This document shows positions 11,116-21,425 of a stretch of 64,000 bases of DNA, in pieces. This DNA comes from Galeopsis tetrahit. Taxonomy: Eukaryota; Streptophyta; Magnoliopsida; Lamiales; Lamiaceae. The stretch is taken from positions 38,587,381 through 38,651,380 of the forward strand of contig OY776131.1 in the NCBI GenBank assembly GCA_963675135.1, written 5' to 3'. Within the stretch, counting starts at the first letter, position 1. The number at the start of each line of letters is the position of its first letter. The notes under the pieces were generated by a model. That model made no database searches. It saw only the letters and a list, made by a program, of their open reading frames with translations, and was not told the DNA's origin. Made by a program: the position numbers and the translations under genes.

Positions 11116-12282
11116 CAATTTTTTTCTTCATAAATATATTTCTTCACTTCATGTTTTTTTATGCATTCCAGAATCTTCGTCATTTGCTTTTCTCGAATCT
11201 CTTTCTTCATTTCACCTCCACATCACAACAATTTTTTTAACCTACACATCACAACATATTTTTTTCTTCACTTCTACACCATTCAAACTCTCAAATCTCA
11301 AAGTCTCCCACCTTCTCAAGATAAAAGGACAGAACGTCCAAGCCACCATTGCCCCTGCAAGGAGTCGTCGATGTCGCTGCAATACAACTTGAGAAGGAAC
11401 AAAGATGTGTCTTATCAACATAAATAATACATGCATGTAACATTTGATAGTCATGATCAAAATAATATTAACCATGAATATATGTATGAAGAGAGTATTA
11501 AATTCGTTGTTTTACCTAGAATAGTGATACCCCACAAATTAACCGAGAATATTTTTCATTTTTAAGGACAAATAAATATTTGAACAAATGAAATATGAGG
11601 TGATTGAAATGAGAGAAGGTTGTGGAGGTTTATATATGAGTAAGATAAAAAATGAAGGGTGGAGATACAAACTTAAAATGGAGGGTTGAGATTAAAAGAT
11701 AAATTTGTAAATGAATGAGAGTTGAGAATTTTTTAAATGAAGAGATTTTAAGAAAAGGACAGAACGTCCAAGCCACCACTACCCCTGTGAAAATGCGGAT
11801 ATCATACTTCTTATAAAAAAATCTATTGACATTGAATAAATAGTGAAAATAAACAAAGAAAACCATAAAAATAACCTGCATACATGAAATAACGAAGAGA
11901 TATACCGAGTCAATGAGAAATCACTCGAAAACCTCGAAATACATGGAATCACGAATACAAATTGAAAAGAGAATTAATCATTGAGATAATAAGAAAAAAC
12001 ATACAAATGAGAAAGGAGTCTGATAAATTGTGAACTAACACCACAAGAGAAAAGGTGAGAATCGAAAATAATACTCCGTAAAAATGAAGAAGCCAAAACG
12101 ATTCTTATATAGGAATAAAAATATAAATGGACGGATGAGATTAAAATTTATATTAGGATACTTAGACAAATTTGATTAAGAATGCAAGGAATTTGAAATG
12201 AGAGAATTTGAGAGGAGAGAGAATGAGGTAGATGTAGGAAATTTTGACATGTGGCACAAAATGAGTTTGCAAATATATAGAA
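11116..12282. other. Intergenic; repeated 36 bp GC-richer word
   Basis: No gene is recognised. A word beginning AAAAGGACAGAACGTCCAAG and continuing GCCACCA occurs at 11324-11360 and again at 11754-11789, each followed by CCCCTG. The inner GGACAGAACGTCC is a near-palindrome. Open frames of 77-88 codons overlap these words on both strands but have no recognisable homology. Confidence 0.6.
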
Positions 12283-12667
12283 CTAGATGACTCTCCCGTA
12301 TTACGCGGTATATTAATAAAAGTTAATATTCAAAATAGTATAACTCATATTTTAAAGATACATTTATAAAATTTCATATAAAGATTTAAAAGATTATAAT
12401 GTAATTGGAAAATTAATAGATGAAATGTATTTATAATTAATGTAATTTAGAAATTAAGTGATTAATAGATGAAAAATATTGAATAACATGTAATTATAAA
12501 TTAAGTGAGGAAAGTATATATGCTTAAAATATTATTGCAGGCGTGGCTTCATAACAAATAACAAAATTACACGTGTAACTCAATTTTTGATAAAATGACA
12601 CGTAGGTCAAAACTCTCACAAGACGACACATCATCATTTTAAAACTCCCTATTAGTATTATAGGGGA
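12283..12667 (-). mobile_element. Short non-autonomous Helitron (385 bp)
   Basis: On the minus strand the element starts TCCCCTATAATACTAATAGG at 12667, after an A. It ends with a GC-rich imperfect hairpin (CCGCGTAATACGG), then CTAG at 12286-12283 and a T. 5' TC, hairpin, 3' CTAG and A/T flanks with no target duplication are the Helitron signature. There is no coding content. Confidence 0.72.
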
Positions 12668-12689
12668 TTAAGATTAAGATTTTACACAA

Positions 12690-12848
12690 ATGACATTATT
12701 TTTTCTCTACACATACACAAAAGTCAACTAAATTTTTTACTTTATACACAAAATTTTACAAAATTAACCCTCAAAACTCCACTCATTATTACATTTTTTT
12801 TAATTTACGTGTCCACCTACATATGACAGTTATTTCAGGACGGGGGAG
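12690..12848. mobile_element. Degraded Stowaway-like fragment
   Basis: The internal text (TTTACAAAATTAACCCTCAAAACTCCACTCATTATTACA, read in pieces) parallels the interior of the Stowaways at 37764 and 56540, and the right end reads GGACGGGGGAGTG. The left end is not recognisable. Confidence 0.4.
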
Positions 12849-13659
12849 TGCTAAATATAAAAAATAAAATAAAAAAAGTACGAAGAAGAATTTTGGATAA
12901 TCTTTAATTAATTAAATCCACCACGTGAATAATTTTAATCTCTTATAATAAAAAAGTAAACCTCAAATAAATTTTTTTGTTTAATTGACAAATTAATTGA
13001 ACTAAAATTTAAATTTTAATATTGTTTAAATCCTTATTCCCAAAAGGGCAAAATCAATATATAATATTAAACGAAAGTTTAATGGGCAAATCAACCCAAC
13101 TATCCGTAACAATTGTCAATTTGTGAATACACATATCATCACATACTCTTTCAATTCACTCACGATAGTTATGCATTTATAAAGAGAAAGTTAAAAAAAA
13201 AAAAAAAACAAATCTACATTAATTATCAAATGTTTCTCTGAGTCATGTGAATAGAGGGACGACGGTGTATTCTCATTCTCCAATCTCAATTTTATTTAAT
13301 ATAATATTTTATAATTTTACATCTTGATTTAAAGTTGAATTGAATCCATAAATTTTTAATATCACATTTTTACTCAGAGTTACAATTCAACTTAATAAAA
13401 ACGCATTACTTCTTCATTTAACCTTAAAAAAAAAAAAAAAAGCTTGCGGTATAACCTGTCAAAATCCACAATCCATACGGGCTTGCATCTTAAACGACCT
13501 TGTATTATTCAATCCAATCCACATTTTAATAGGTGGGGACAGACTGACTCAATGGGCCTAGCCCATTTTATTAGCTCTAAATACGCGGATCATACACTAA
13601 TAATATACTCTAAATATGGACTTAATATTTTTGAATTCTAAATTGATACTAGTAATTTT
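12849..13659. other. No gene recognised
   Basis: AT-rich sequence with A-runs at 13193 and 13426. A 65-codon frame at 13444-13641 has no recognisable resemblance. Confidence 0.5.
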
Positions 13660-14315
13660 TTTTAGGTCTCTTATTGATAAATTTTTATGCTTCAAAGTCT
13701 ACTACTCCCTCCCTCCGTCTCAAAAAGATAGTCCACTATTTCTTTTTGATTTGTCTCAAATTATAGTTCACTTTCCTTTTTGATTTGTCTCAAATTATAG
13801 TTCACTTTCCTTTTTGATTTGTCTTAAATTATAGTTCACTTTTCTTTTATTTTAATATTTTTTCTAAAATACCTTTATTTAATGATTGTTGATATTAGTT
13901 AATAATATTGTTTATTAACATTAAATAAGGGTATAACAAGAATGTAAGAACAAATTTTATATGCTAAAAATGTTTATATTTATTTGTGTGAAAAAAAAAA
14001 AAGTGGACTATCTTTTTGAGACAGAGGGAGTAACTACATTAAAAAAAAATTAAACCTTAAATCGATAGTTTAAGTTCTAAGCCTTCTATCCACATTATTC
14101 CTTAATTAATTGTTTTGATGCGTAATCAGTCTAGTGGCGGTGAATCTTATGTAAAAATGATTACAGTCACAGGCCAACATATTAGGTGTGGAATGGATCA
14201 ACATATTAGGTGTGGAATGGATTATTCAAATCAAATGACGATTATATTAATTCTCATACTAATTGTCTTGTTATTACCGGAAGTCAGTTGCCTTTATTGC
14301 ACAACACAAACGTAA
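13660..14315. repeat. Duplicated segment, copy 1 (partner at 39540-39757)
   Basis: Outside the Stowaway insertion this block matches 39540-39757. Shared words include GTAAAAATGATTA, TGACG...ATATTAATTCT, TTACCGGAAGTC and CCTTTATTGCACAA in the same order. A short tandem doubling (ACATATTAGGTGTGGAATGG, twice at 14178-14220) is private to this copy. Its 66-codon open frame is not supported as a gene. Confidence 0.7.
13705..14030. mobile_element. Stowaway MITE with internal 36 bp tandem repeat (326 bp)
   Basis: Ends CTCCCTCCCTCCGTCTC and GAGACAGAGGGAG, with TA at 13703-13704 and 14031-14032. Inside, CTTTTTGATTTGTCTCAAAT with its continuation to TTCACTT is repeated three times (about 13740-13845). 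The duplicate at 39540-39757 lacks the insertion. Confidence 0.9.
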
Positions 14316-14437
14316 ACATGGGTTCAGAAAATTGAACCGTAACCAGGTCCGACTCTAATGTAAGGCCAACAAGTTCATCAATACAAACTCAGAAAGATTT
14401 TAATTTTTTAGGGGTTTATTTTTTAAAATATTATACG

Positions 14438-14468
<31 letters not shown>

Positions 14469-14470
14469 TT

Positions 14471-15296
14471 TGTGACTGTTATCTCATAATCTCATAGTCA
14501 ACACACTAAGTGAGTAGTGAGCTGATAGGATCAGATAAGATGACTTAGGCCGAAATCAGATGAGTTGGAGGTTTTCAATCAGCTGAGGAGGTGATGCTTA
14601 GATTTCAGCACAGTTGGTTGGGTCAGCACAGTACTGAGTCAGTACAGTACTTCAGCAGGGTATATCAGCACAATACTATCAGCACAGTAAAATCAGCACA
14701 GTAGAAGTCTAGCAGCAGAGTCAGCTTTTGATCACAAGAACAGAAGAGTTGAGTATCAGCACACTAAGTAGTGTTCTGATCTTTATGGACAAGTCTTCTG
14801 ATATGAAAGTTAGTTAGTTTAACTAGCTGTATTACAGTTACAACTACTTGAGGGCATAACTACCATTTCAGTTGGGCAATAACAGAGCACATGGGTTGTT
14901 ACAAGCGGTTGCAAACGGTTGATAACTACTCAAGCAGTTCCTAACAGCAGCAACTACCTTTGGTCTTTATAAACTCTTGTATGTATACATTGTAAAGGTT
15001 AGATTTTGGATTGTAGATTGTAGTACGTTTTGTAATCTTTGAGTTGTGTGAGTTCACGAGTGAAGTGAGGAAATATCCTATTCCGAGTGAATGAGTGTGT
15101 AAACATTCTTTATCAATCAAAGAAGTACTCGTCTGGTCCAGTGGATGTAGATCACATTGATCGAACCACTTAAATTCTTTGTGTGCTGTTTGTCTCTTTG
15201 CTTACTTTTTGAATTACTATCCTAGAGCAGTTATTATTTTTATCTTCAAGTATTCTACTTGGTTGGAGACGTCTAATCGACTGGATTTACTTGACA
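14471..15296 (+). mobile_element. Solo LTR (826 bp, probably Copia)
   Basis: A GC-normal block with TG...CA ends (TGTGACTGTT ... TTACTTGACA), a TATA-like CTTTATAAACTC near 14978 and U3-type CAGCACAGTA repeats upstream of it. No internal retrotransposon domains lie beside it, so it is a solo LTR. A fragment of the same family's end occurs inverted at 60636-60745. The flanking 5-mers (TATTT, TATAT) agree at four of five bases in a TA run, so the duplication is not secure. Orientation is taken from the TATA position. Confidence 0.65.
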
Positions 15297-15379
15297 TATA
15301 TATATATATTTAGGGTAACACTTGTGTACACTCGTACACTCGTATGCACCGTACCCCCTAATTTTAATTTTTTATTTAT

Positions 15380-15650
15380 ATTTTATCTGCACCTACTAAT
15401 TTAATGAGTTCACCCCCAAATTATATTTTTACTATAGTTATCTGCACTCGCTCATTTTATGAGTTCACCCAGAATCATTTTTCACTAGAGTTATCTGCAC
15501 CCGCTCATTTCATGAGTTCACCCCCAAATCATTTTTTTACAACGGTTATCTACACCCGCTCATTTTATGAGTTCACCCCCAAATTGTTTTTTTACCGCAA
15601 TTATCTACACCCGCTCATTTTATGAGTTCACCCCCAAATATTTTTTTAAA
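15380..15650. repeat. Subterminal tandem repeats, left arm
   Basis: About five units of roughly 60 bp, each carrying TTATCTGCACCCGCTCATTT and then ATGAGTTCACCCCCAAAT. Inverted counterparts occupy about 17545-17810. Repeated subterminal motifs of this kind often bind transposase; that role is inferred. Confidence 0.85.
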
Positions 15651-15959
15651 AATAATTACATTTAAAATATTATATTATCTTTTTATTAATTTACACAAAA
15701 TATAATAATAAAATCAACCACAATTTATACATTTACAATTTTGTAGTCTAGTCATTGCCGAATTACCGTCGATTCACCACTAAATCACCCATATTTTTAG
15801 AAAAAAAATCGTAAAAACATAATTAAAAAATATATCGAAATTAGGCACAAATCTCGATTTTTTTTTCTCCTCATTTTTCAGTTTTTATTCCATACTTTTT
15901 ATTTCCTCATTTTTTTCCTGTTTTTTTTTTCATTAGTATTTTTTTAAATTTTAATACAA

Positions 15960-16465
15960 AATAATATTATATGTATTATTTTATTATAGTCAGTAATACA
16001 ATAAGTAATAACCAGTAATACCATAAACAGTAATCAGTAATATCATTAACAATAATTAGTAATATCTTTACAATAACAAATAATTACAGTAAAATTTTAT
16101 ACAATAACAAATAATTTCACACATCTAATTATATTCAATAATACAAAAAGCAATTATTAGTAATACCATGAACAATAATTAGTAATACCATGAACATTGA
16201 TCAGTAATATCTTACAAAATAACAAATAATTCCACAAATCTAATTATATTCAGTAATACAAAATATAATTATCAGTAATACCATAAACAATTATATGTAA
16301 TACCATAAACAATAATAATCAGTAATTCCTTAAGCAATAATAAATAATTCCACATAATCAATAATACCACAATTAATAATCAATAATACTGTAATCAATA
16401 ATCATTAATATTAATTTAATAGTGTATTAATAGTAATACCACAATCAATAACTAGTAATACCAGT
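15960..16465. repeat. Minisatellite (CAGTAATACCATAAACAATAAT)
   Basis: Around twenty imperfect repeats of a 20-45 bp unit built from AGTAATACCAT, AACAATAAT and ACAAATAATTCCACA. They lie between the left arm and the GC-rich cargo of the TIR element. Non-coding. Confidence 0.85.
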
Positions 16466-16499
16466 ACCCCTAACAATAATACCATAAAAAAGTGGAGGG

Positions 16500-17146
16500 A
16501 GTACAGATCGAGTTGTACTGAAGAAAATAAGGGGTGCACATTACCAAGCCCAATTGAACAGAACCTTAGCCCAATGGGAAGGCAGCCTATGTCAGTAGTC
16601 GCCGCCTGAGATTTCATCGGCAAGGTCACCGGCTCCGAGTGCCGGCCGATCAGAGATCCATCAACAACATACTCACAGTCCTCCGTCGGGCCGCCGTCAG
16701 CCGGAGGAAGAGGCTGTGTAGGAGTAGGGTGAAGAAGACGAAGCAATGTAACTTCGATTTGGATAGAGATGAATGACGAGAGCGAGGCGGCGTCGATCCG
16801 AGTGTTGTAGGCGAGCGACATTGATGTCGGAGAAGATCCTGGATCACGAACACAAGGGATATTGATGGAAGCAGCCGCGTCGGTGGTCGAAATGAGTAGA
16901 GGTTTTAGGCCGCCATGGATCGTGGCCGAGATGGAAGATGATGTCAATTGTAATGGAAGTCAAGAATCGTCATTGCGATTCGAGGAGGGGTCTCGAGCTT
17001 CAATGGCCGGGACGGAAGCGTCGCCGTCGAGGGGGTGGTCGGGCATGGTGGTGGAAGGGTCACCCGTCGAACGACATGGATTTCCGGCAGGTCCTTTACT
17101 CATCAAATTAAAATTGAAATTCAGGTGCACCGCCGATCGACTATAA
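16500..17146. other. GC-rich captured segment inside TIR element
   Basis: Base composition changes sharply to GC-rich for about 600 bp within an AT-rich element. Open frames run on both strands: 94 codons on plus (16862-17146) and 178 codons on minus (16411-16947, start MTSSSISATIHGGLKPLLIS). I recognise neither product. The GC jump, the bounding by TIRs and the lack of transposase suggest a host exon or 5' region captured by a Pack-MULE-type process. Which strand, if either, was coding cannot be decided from the sequence alone. Confidence 0.55.
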
Positions 17147-17544
17147 TAAAATCATACCTATAATATTATTTTGTATTAAAATTAAAAAAATACACATGAA
17201 AAAAATGGAAAAGAAAGGCATCAAAATAAAATAAAAAAGTAAAAGGAAAAAAAATGAATAAATAAAAAAAATTGAAAAATAAACTGAAAATGGGAAGAAA
17301 TAAAGGAAAAGAGAAGGGGAAGAAAAATTAAAAAGAAAAAAATTGAGATTTGTGGCTAATTTCGATAGTTTTTTATTAATTATATTTTTACGATTTTTTT
17401 TATATATGAGTGAGTTGGTGGTGAATCGACAATAACTCGGCTGCATATTGTAAATATATAAATTAGAGTTTATTTTATTATGTTTTGTGTAAATTAATAA
17501 AATGATAATATAGTTTTTTAAATGTGATGATTTTTTTAAAAATA

Positions 17545-17810
17545 TTTTGGGGTGAACTCATAAAATGAACGGGTGCAGATAATCGTGGTAAAATAATAAT
17601 TTAGGGGTGAACTCATAAAATAAGCGGGTGTAGATAACTGTGGTAAAAAATGATTTGGGGGTGAACTCATAAAATGAGCGAGTGCAGATAAACGTAATAA
17701 AAATGATTTGGGGGTGAACTCATTAAATGAGCGAGTGCAAATAATAATAGTAAAAAATAATTTGGGGGTGAACTCATTAAATGAACAAGCGCAAATAAAA
17801 TATAAATTGA
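17545..17810. repeat. Subterminal tandem repeats, right arm
   Basis: Five units with GGGGTGAACTCATAAAATGA and then GCGAGTGCAGATAA, the inverse of the left-arm series. A run of AAATTAAAATT pentamer-type repeats (17860-17900) lies between them and the tip. Confidence 0.85.
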
Positions 17811-18221
17811 AATTAAGGGGTGCGGGATAATTTGGGAGAAAGAATAGAATGAATTAATTGATGAATTAAAATTAAAATTAAAATTAAAATTAAAATTAAA
17901 GTATGTATCGTACATGCGAGTGTATACAAGTATTTGACATATATTTAAAGCACGCATAACTAAAATCTTAGAGGTGAATTATATTCTTTTTGTAATTGAT
18001 CTAGTTGGTTTATATAGAACCTTGATTTACATAATTAAAAAAAATATGAAGATTTTTTTTAATTTTTGTTCAATTTAAAAAAGTACTAATGATAAAAGAT
18101 TGTTGAGGTCTTGTAAAAATGTATAAAATTCTTTAACACATAATTGTGTTTACGACGTTAAAGACAATGAGTTATTTTTCTAGTTATCATTTTTAAGTGC
18201 TCTTTTTGCCGTAAAGAATTA

Positions 18222-18451
18222 CTCCTCTGTACATCAAAAGTGTGCTCACTTTTTTTTATAGATGTTTTAAAAAAAAATAAAAAATTATAAAAATGATATG
18301 TGAAGTAACAAGTAAAGAATATTATTGGAATATACTCAATCTTGTTAATAAAATAGAAAAAATACTCAAAAGTTAACTATTTGAATAAAATAAGCACATT
18401 TTTTGTGGATCAAAAAAAAAAAATGGGCACACTTTTGGTGGACGGAGGGAG
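18222..18451. mobile_element. Stowaway MITE (230 bp)
   Basis: The left end CTCCTCTGTACATCAAAAGTG is inverted at the right as CACTTTTGGTGGACGGAGGGAG. TA lies at 18220-18221 and 18452-18453. The left tip is mutated. Confidence 0.85.
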
Positions 18452-18684
18452 TATTAGGTAACTTCATTATTCTAACTTGATTAATAATTTTGCTATTAAA
18501 ACAGTTGGACAAGTCGTATTTATGATTACTTGGAACATCATTGTCATATTATTTAAAGTATTGAGCAAAATTATATATTGCTGGTCTTTTTTAAATGGTT
18601 TTATGTTAAGTTTTCATGAGTTAATATAGAATAAAAAATATGAAAAATGGGGCTTTATTTTAAAGTTCGATTCAAGTTCAAATA

Positions 18685-18985
18685 TTCCTAGGACCGACCC
18701 TGATCGTAATCGTAAAATGGCAGCTCGGTTACGGATTTTTAAAAACCGAAACCGTCGATTTGCCAATTTTTTTATATACAATTTATTTTTCAAAGTATAA
18801 ATTCAAGTTGTATAATTTGTATTAAATTTTAGCAATGTATTTTGTAAAAAAAAGGAGTTGAAACGAACAAAAAATGAGCGGAAAAAAAAACCGTCAAACC
18901 GGCGGTTAAAATCTGAACTGATGGTTATAAAGCATAACCGTAACCAGCTCGATTACGGTTCAGTGGTCTGTAACCGTTGAGCATG
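18685..18985. mobile_element. hAT MITE, diverged copy
   Basis: This copy has the same internal words as 19991-20393: GTAATCG/CGGTTACGG, a central TATAAATT...AGCAATGTATTTT block, AAACGAAC...GAGCG and CCGTCAAACCGGCGG. The right tip reads AACCGTTGAGCATGTC, matching the family. The left tip is diverged and no 8 bp duplication can be fixed. Confidence 0.65.
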
Positions 18986-18989
18986 TCCC

Positions 18990-19620
18990 TCTTCAATTTT
19001 ATTTTTTTTGTTACTTTCTTCCCAGTTCCCACCCCACCCATCGACGCCGCTCCGCCCAACCCAACTCCCGACTACCGGCGCCCTCCCTCTCCCTTCCTTC
19101 TTACCTCTCTTCTTTGTTTTTGCGTTTTTTTTGTGCGATTTTTTAAAAAGTTTTTTCCATCCCACCCCATCGGCGGCGCCCCTCCCGTCTCCCCACCCCT
19201 ACCAAGTACCAAGTCGACTGCGCCGCCACACCTCCTCCCAAGTTGTCGGCCGATCGCACCCTAGTTTTTTTTTTTCTTCTCTCTCTTTCTTCTACGTTGT
19301 TTTTCTATTTATTTTTTTCGTTAATTTTAGGTCGACCATGTAAAATTGTCGAAATTTAATAAAAAATAAAAAAAATTACAAATCAGTGTCGACCACATAC
19401 ATTTTCGTATACAACAATTTATCGACGAAAGTGTATATGGTCGACACTAATTTGTCGAAATTTATATTTAAAAATTTGAGATTTTTTTCTAAGTTTACTT
19501 TGAAATTTCTGGTTTTTTTTTTTTTTTGTGAAGTTGACCACAAGAAATAGTGGCGGCAACGACTACAATTAGAGTTAAGGTTTATAGGGTGCATTTAGTG
19601 GTGATATTTTAGCTAAAGAG
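18990..19620. repeat. Duplicated GC-rich segment with hairpin, copy 1
   Basis: A C-rich block (19020-19265) is followed by a T/C-rich stretch, a hairpin with TCGAC tips (19386-19447) and a tail GTGGCGGCAACGAC...TTAAGG near 19552. The same order occurs at 20400-20810. Open frames of 95-111 codons in the C-rich block are low-complexity. Both copies stand directly beside a hAT MITE of one family, so the MITE may have been part of the duplicated unit. No function is recognised. Confidence 0.6.
19386..19447. repeat. Hairpin, 21 bp arms
   Basis: GTGTCGACCACATACATTTTC at the left pairs with its near-inverse at the right (about two mismatches). The 20 bp loop also holds TCGACGA. Confidence 0.8.
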
Positions 19621-19990
19621 TATTTTAAATTTTTTATACTATTATTTAATTAATAAATTGAAAGGGGAGTGCAGATTATGGAGGTGCAAATAATCAGGTC
19701 CTACTTTAAAACAACAAATGTGTATAAAACGCCTTGGCCCAAGGAAAAGGCCCAGTCTATATACCCTCCATACTTGTTAAATATAGTCCTACATATATAT
19801 ACTTTCCCTTAAAGTAGTGATAAATGTTAGATGTATCCTTAAGTTACCTAAATTAACCTCTTCCCTCTTAAATGACATGGGTTAAATGCACTCCCCAAAT
19901 AAAACCCTAATTCCCCTCCCATTTTTTCTTCTTTCTCGTTCTTTCAAAACTCCAAAAAAACTAAAATCCTAATTCCTCTCACCTTCCACT

Positions 19991-20393
19991 TAGACATGCT
20001 CAAATCGTAATCGGCAAACCGATCAACCAGCCAAACCGCCGATTACGGTTTAAAAATCGAATCGTAATCGAAAAATGGCGGTTCGGTTACGGTTTGACAT
20101 TTTGACAAACCGCAAACTGTCTGTTTGGCGGTTTAAAAAAAAATTAAATTTTTTAATACACAATTCTTCTATTTTTAATGTATAAATTTAAGTTATAGAA
20201 TTTTTATTCAATTCTAGTAATGTATTTTCTAAAAAATGAGTTAAAACGAACTAAAACGAGCGAAAACGGAGATAATATAAAAAAAAATTGAAAACCGCCA
20301 AACCGGCGGTTTTTTACCGTAACCGACGGTTCGGTTACGGTTACCGATTTTCCAAAACCGTAAACGGCGGTTTCTAACCGTTGCACATGTCTA
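19991..20393. mobile_element. Non-autonomous hAT element (403 bp)
   Basis: Tips TAGACATGCTCAA and TTGCACATGTCTA are inverted, and the flanks carry a perfect 8 bp duplication CTTCCACT (19983-19990, 20394-20401). Subterminal CGGTTACGG/CCGTAACCG words are dense near both ends, as in hAT elements whose transposase binds short repeated motifs. There is no coding capacity. Confidence 0.92.
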
Positions 20394-20617
20394 CTTCCAC
20401 TAACCCGCCACCCCTCCAAGCCGTCGGCCACAGCGCCGCCGCCGCCAGGTGCGACCCTTTTTTTCCTACCGTTGCCACCGCTCCTCCCTCCCGCGGCCAC
20501 CGTTTGCAACTTCTTTTTTTTTGGCAGCTTCTCCATAAGTTGTTGCCCCTCCCTTTTTTTTCCTTTTCTATCCGGCAACGACTTCTTTCTCCCTTTTTTC
20601 TCTCGACAACTCTTCGA

Positions 20618-20660
20618 CGAAAATATACACTATCATTGTCGACGATAGTGTATATTTTCG
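20618..20660. repeat. Perfect hairpin, 17 bp arms
   Basis: CGAAAATATACACTATC pairs exactly with GATAGTGTATATTTTCG around a 9-base loop ATTGTCGAC. A related, diverged hairpin lies at 19386-19447. Confidence 0.9.
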
Positions 20661-20757
20661 ACCATAAGTTGTCAATAAATTTGATCTTTTTAAAAAAAAT
20701 CTTTGGACAAAAGTGTTTTTCGTTGACAAATGTAATTTTTTTTTTTTATTTCTGCAG

Positions 20758-20801
20758 CGATGGCTACCGAAGGTACGGCGGCAGCTGCTCCTTCCATTAA
20801 G
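20758..20801 (+). other. Exon-like fragment (MATEGTAAAAPSIK)
   Basis: A pyrimidine tract and TTTCTGCAG acceptor is followed by CGATGGCTACCGAAGG, an alanine-rich 14-codon frame, and then AAG|GTTAGG, a plausible donor. It may be the first coding exon of a captured or broken gene. No downstream exon was identified. Confidence 0.35.
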
Positions 20802-21425
20802 GTTAGGTTAGTTGAATTTCAGAAAATGTATCTATCGTGAAATGTGAAATGTTTTATTAAAAGGGTAAATTAGGTATTTTACATTAATATTGAATTAATA
20901 AATAGGGAGGGGTATATAGCCTGCGCCGAAGGTAAAAACAGAAAAAATACAAATGGGCCAAAAGTTGCCTAAACTATCTCAACAAAGTGAATTAAACCCA
21001 AAAGTCAAACTAATAATAATACAAGCTACTAACATATGATTCATGAAGTAAATGGATGATGATTTACACTATACTGTAGTCGTATTAGTTAGTTGACTTG
21101 CCTCTATCCTTGCATGAGCATTCTGTTCTTCTGTTAGCCATTTTGCCAAACTGCTTATATTTCTTTCATCTACAAATTTGTTGGGACAACATGTGAGATA
21201 CTACAACACCAAATAAGTTACTTACTAGTTCATCAACACACAGATTCTATTATACTTATGCAAACAAAACCAATTTTTAACAACATAACCCAAGCTCCAA
21301 CAAAATTTTATAAAATCTGAACCCGAACAACAACGATGCCCAAACAGTGCATAGTTCTACAAAAAGAAGCTAATATATGAGTATATAGCTTCACTTGTTC
21401 CCTACACACAATTTCATTCACTCAC

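Larger units (their letters stand above)
15301..17933. mobile_element. Large TIR element with GC-rich cargo (about 2.6 kb)
   Basis: The outer about 600 bp on each side are inverted copies. The left end has ACACTTGTGTACACTCG; the right end has its inverse CGAGTGTATACAAGTAT. Inside each end stand five or so units of GTGAACTCATAAAATGAG (inverse on the left), each about 60 bp long. Further in, GTGAATCGACGGTAAT-type and ATTTCGA words are also mirrored (15745-15850 against 17340-17430). A direct TTGACATATA lies at 15291-15300 and 17934-17943, consistent with a 10 bp MULE duplication. No transposase is present. The cargo is described separately. Confidence 0.78.
20402..20830. repeat. Duplicated GC-rich segment with hairpin, copy 2
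   Basis: A GC-rich block (20402-20530), a T/C-rich stretch, a perfect hairpin (20618-20660) and an exon-like tail (20758-20801), in the same order as copy 1. Reading frames on both strands are low-complexity and unrecognised. Confidence 0.6.

Noticed and set aside
14115..14315. 66-codon protein-coding gene
   Set aside because: The frame spans a local 20 bp tandem doubling, and its duplicate at 39588-39755 does not keep the frame.
17141..17446. 101-codon phenylalanine-rich frame on minus
   Set aside because: It arises from A/T-run composition in the right arm of the TIR element and mirrors low-complexity text on the left arm.
20204..20800. Open frames of 124 (minus) and 139 (plus) codons around the hAT MITE
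   Set aside because: They cross the MITE boundary and low-complexity runs and overlap each other on opposite strands. No family was recognised, so they are treated as part of the duplicated GC-rich block.
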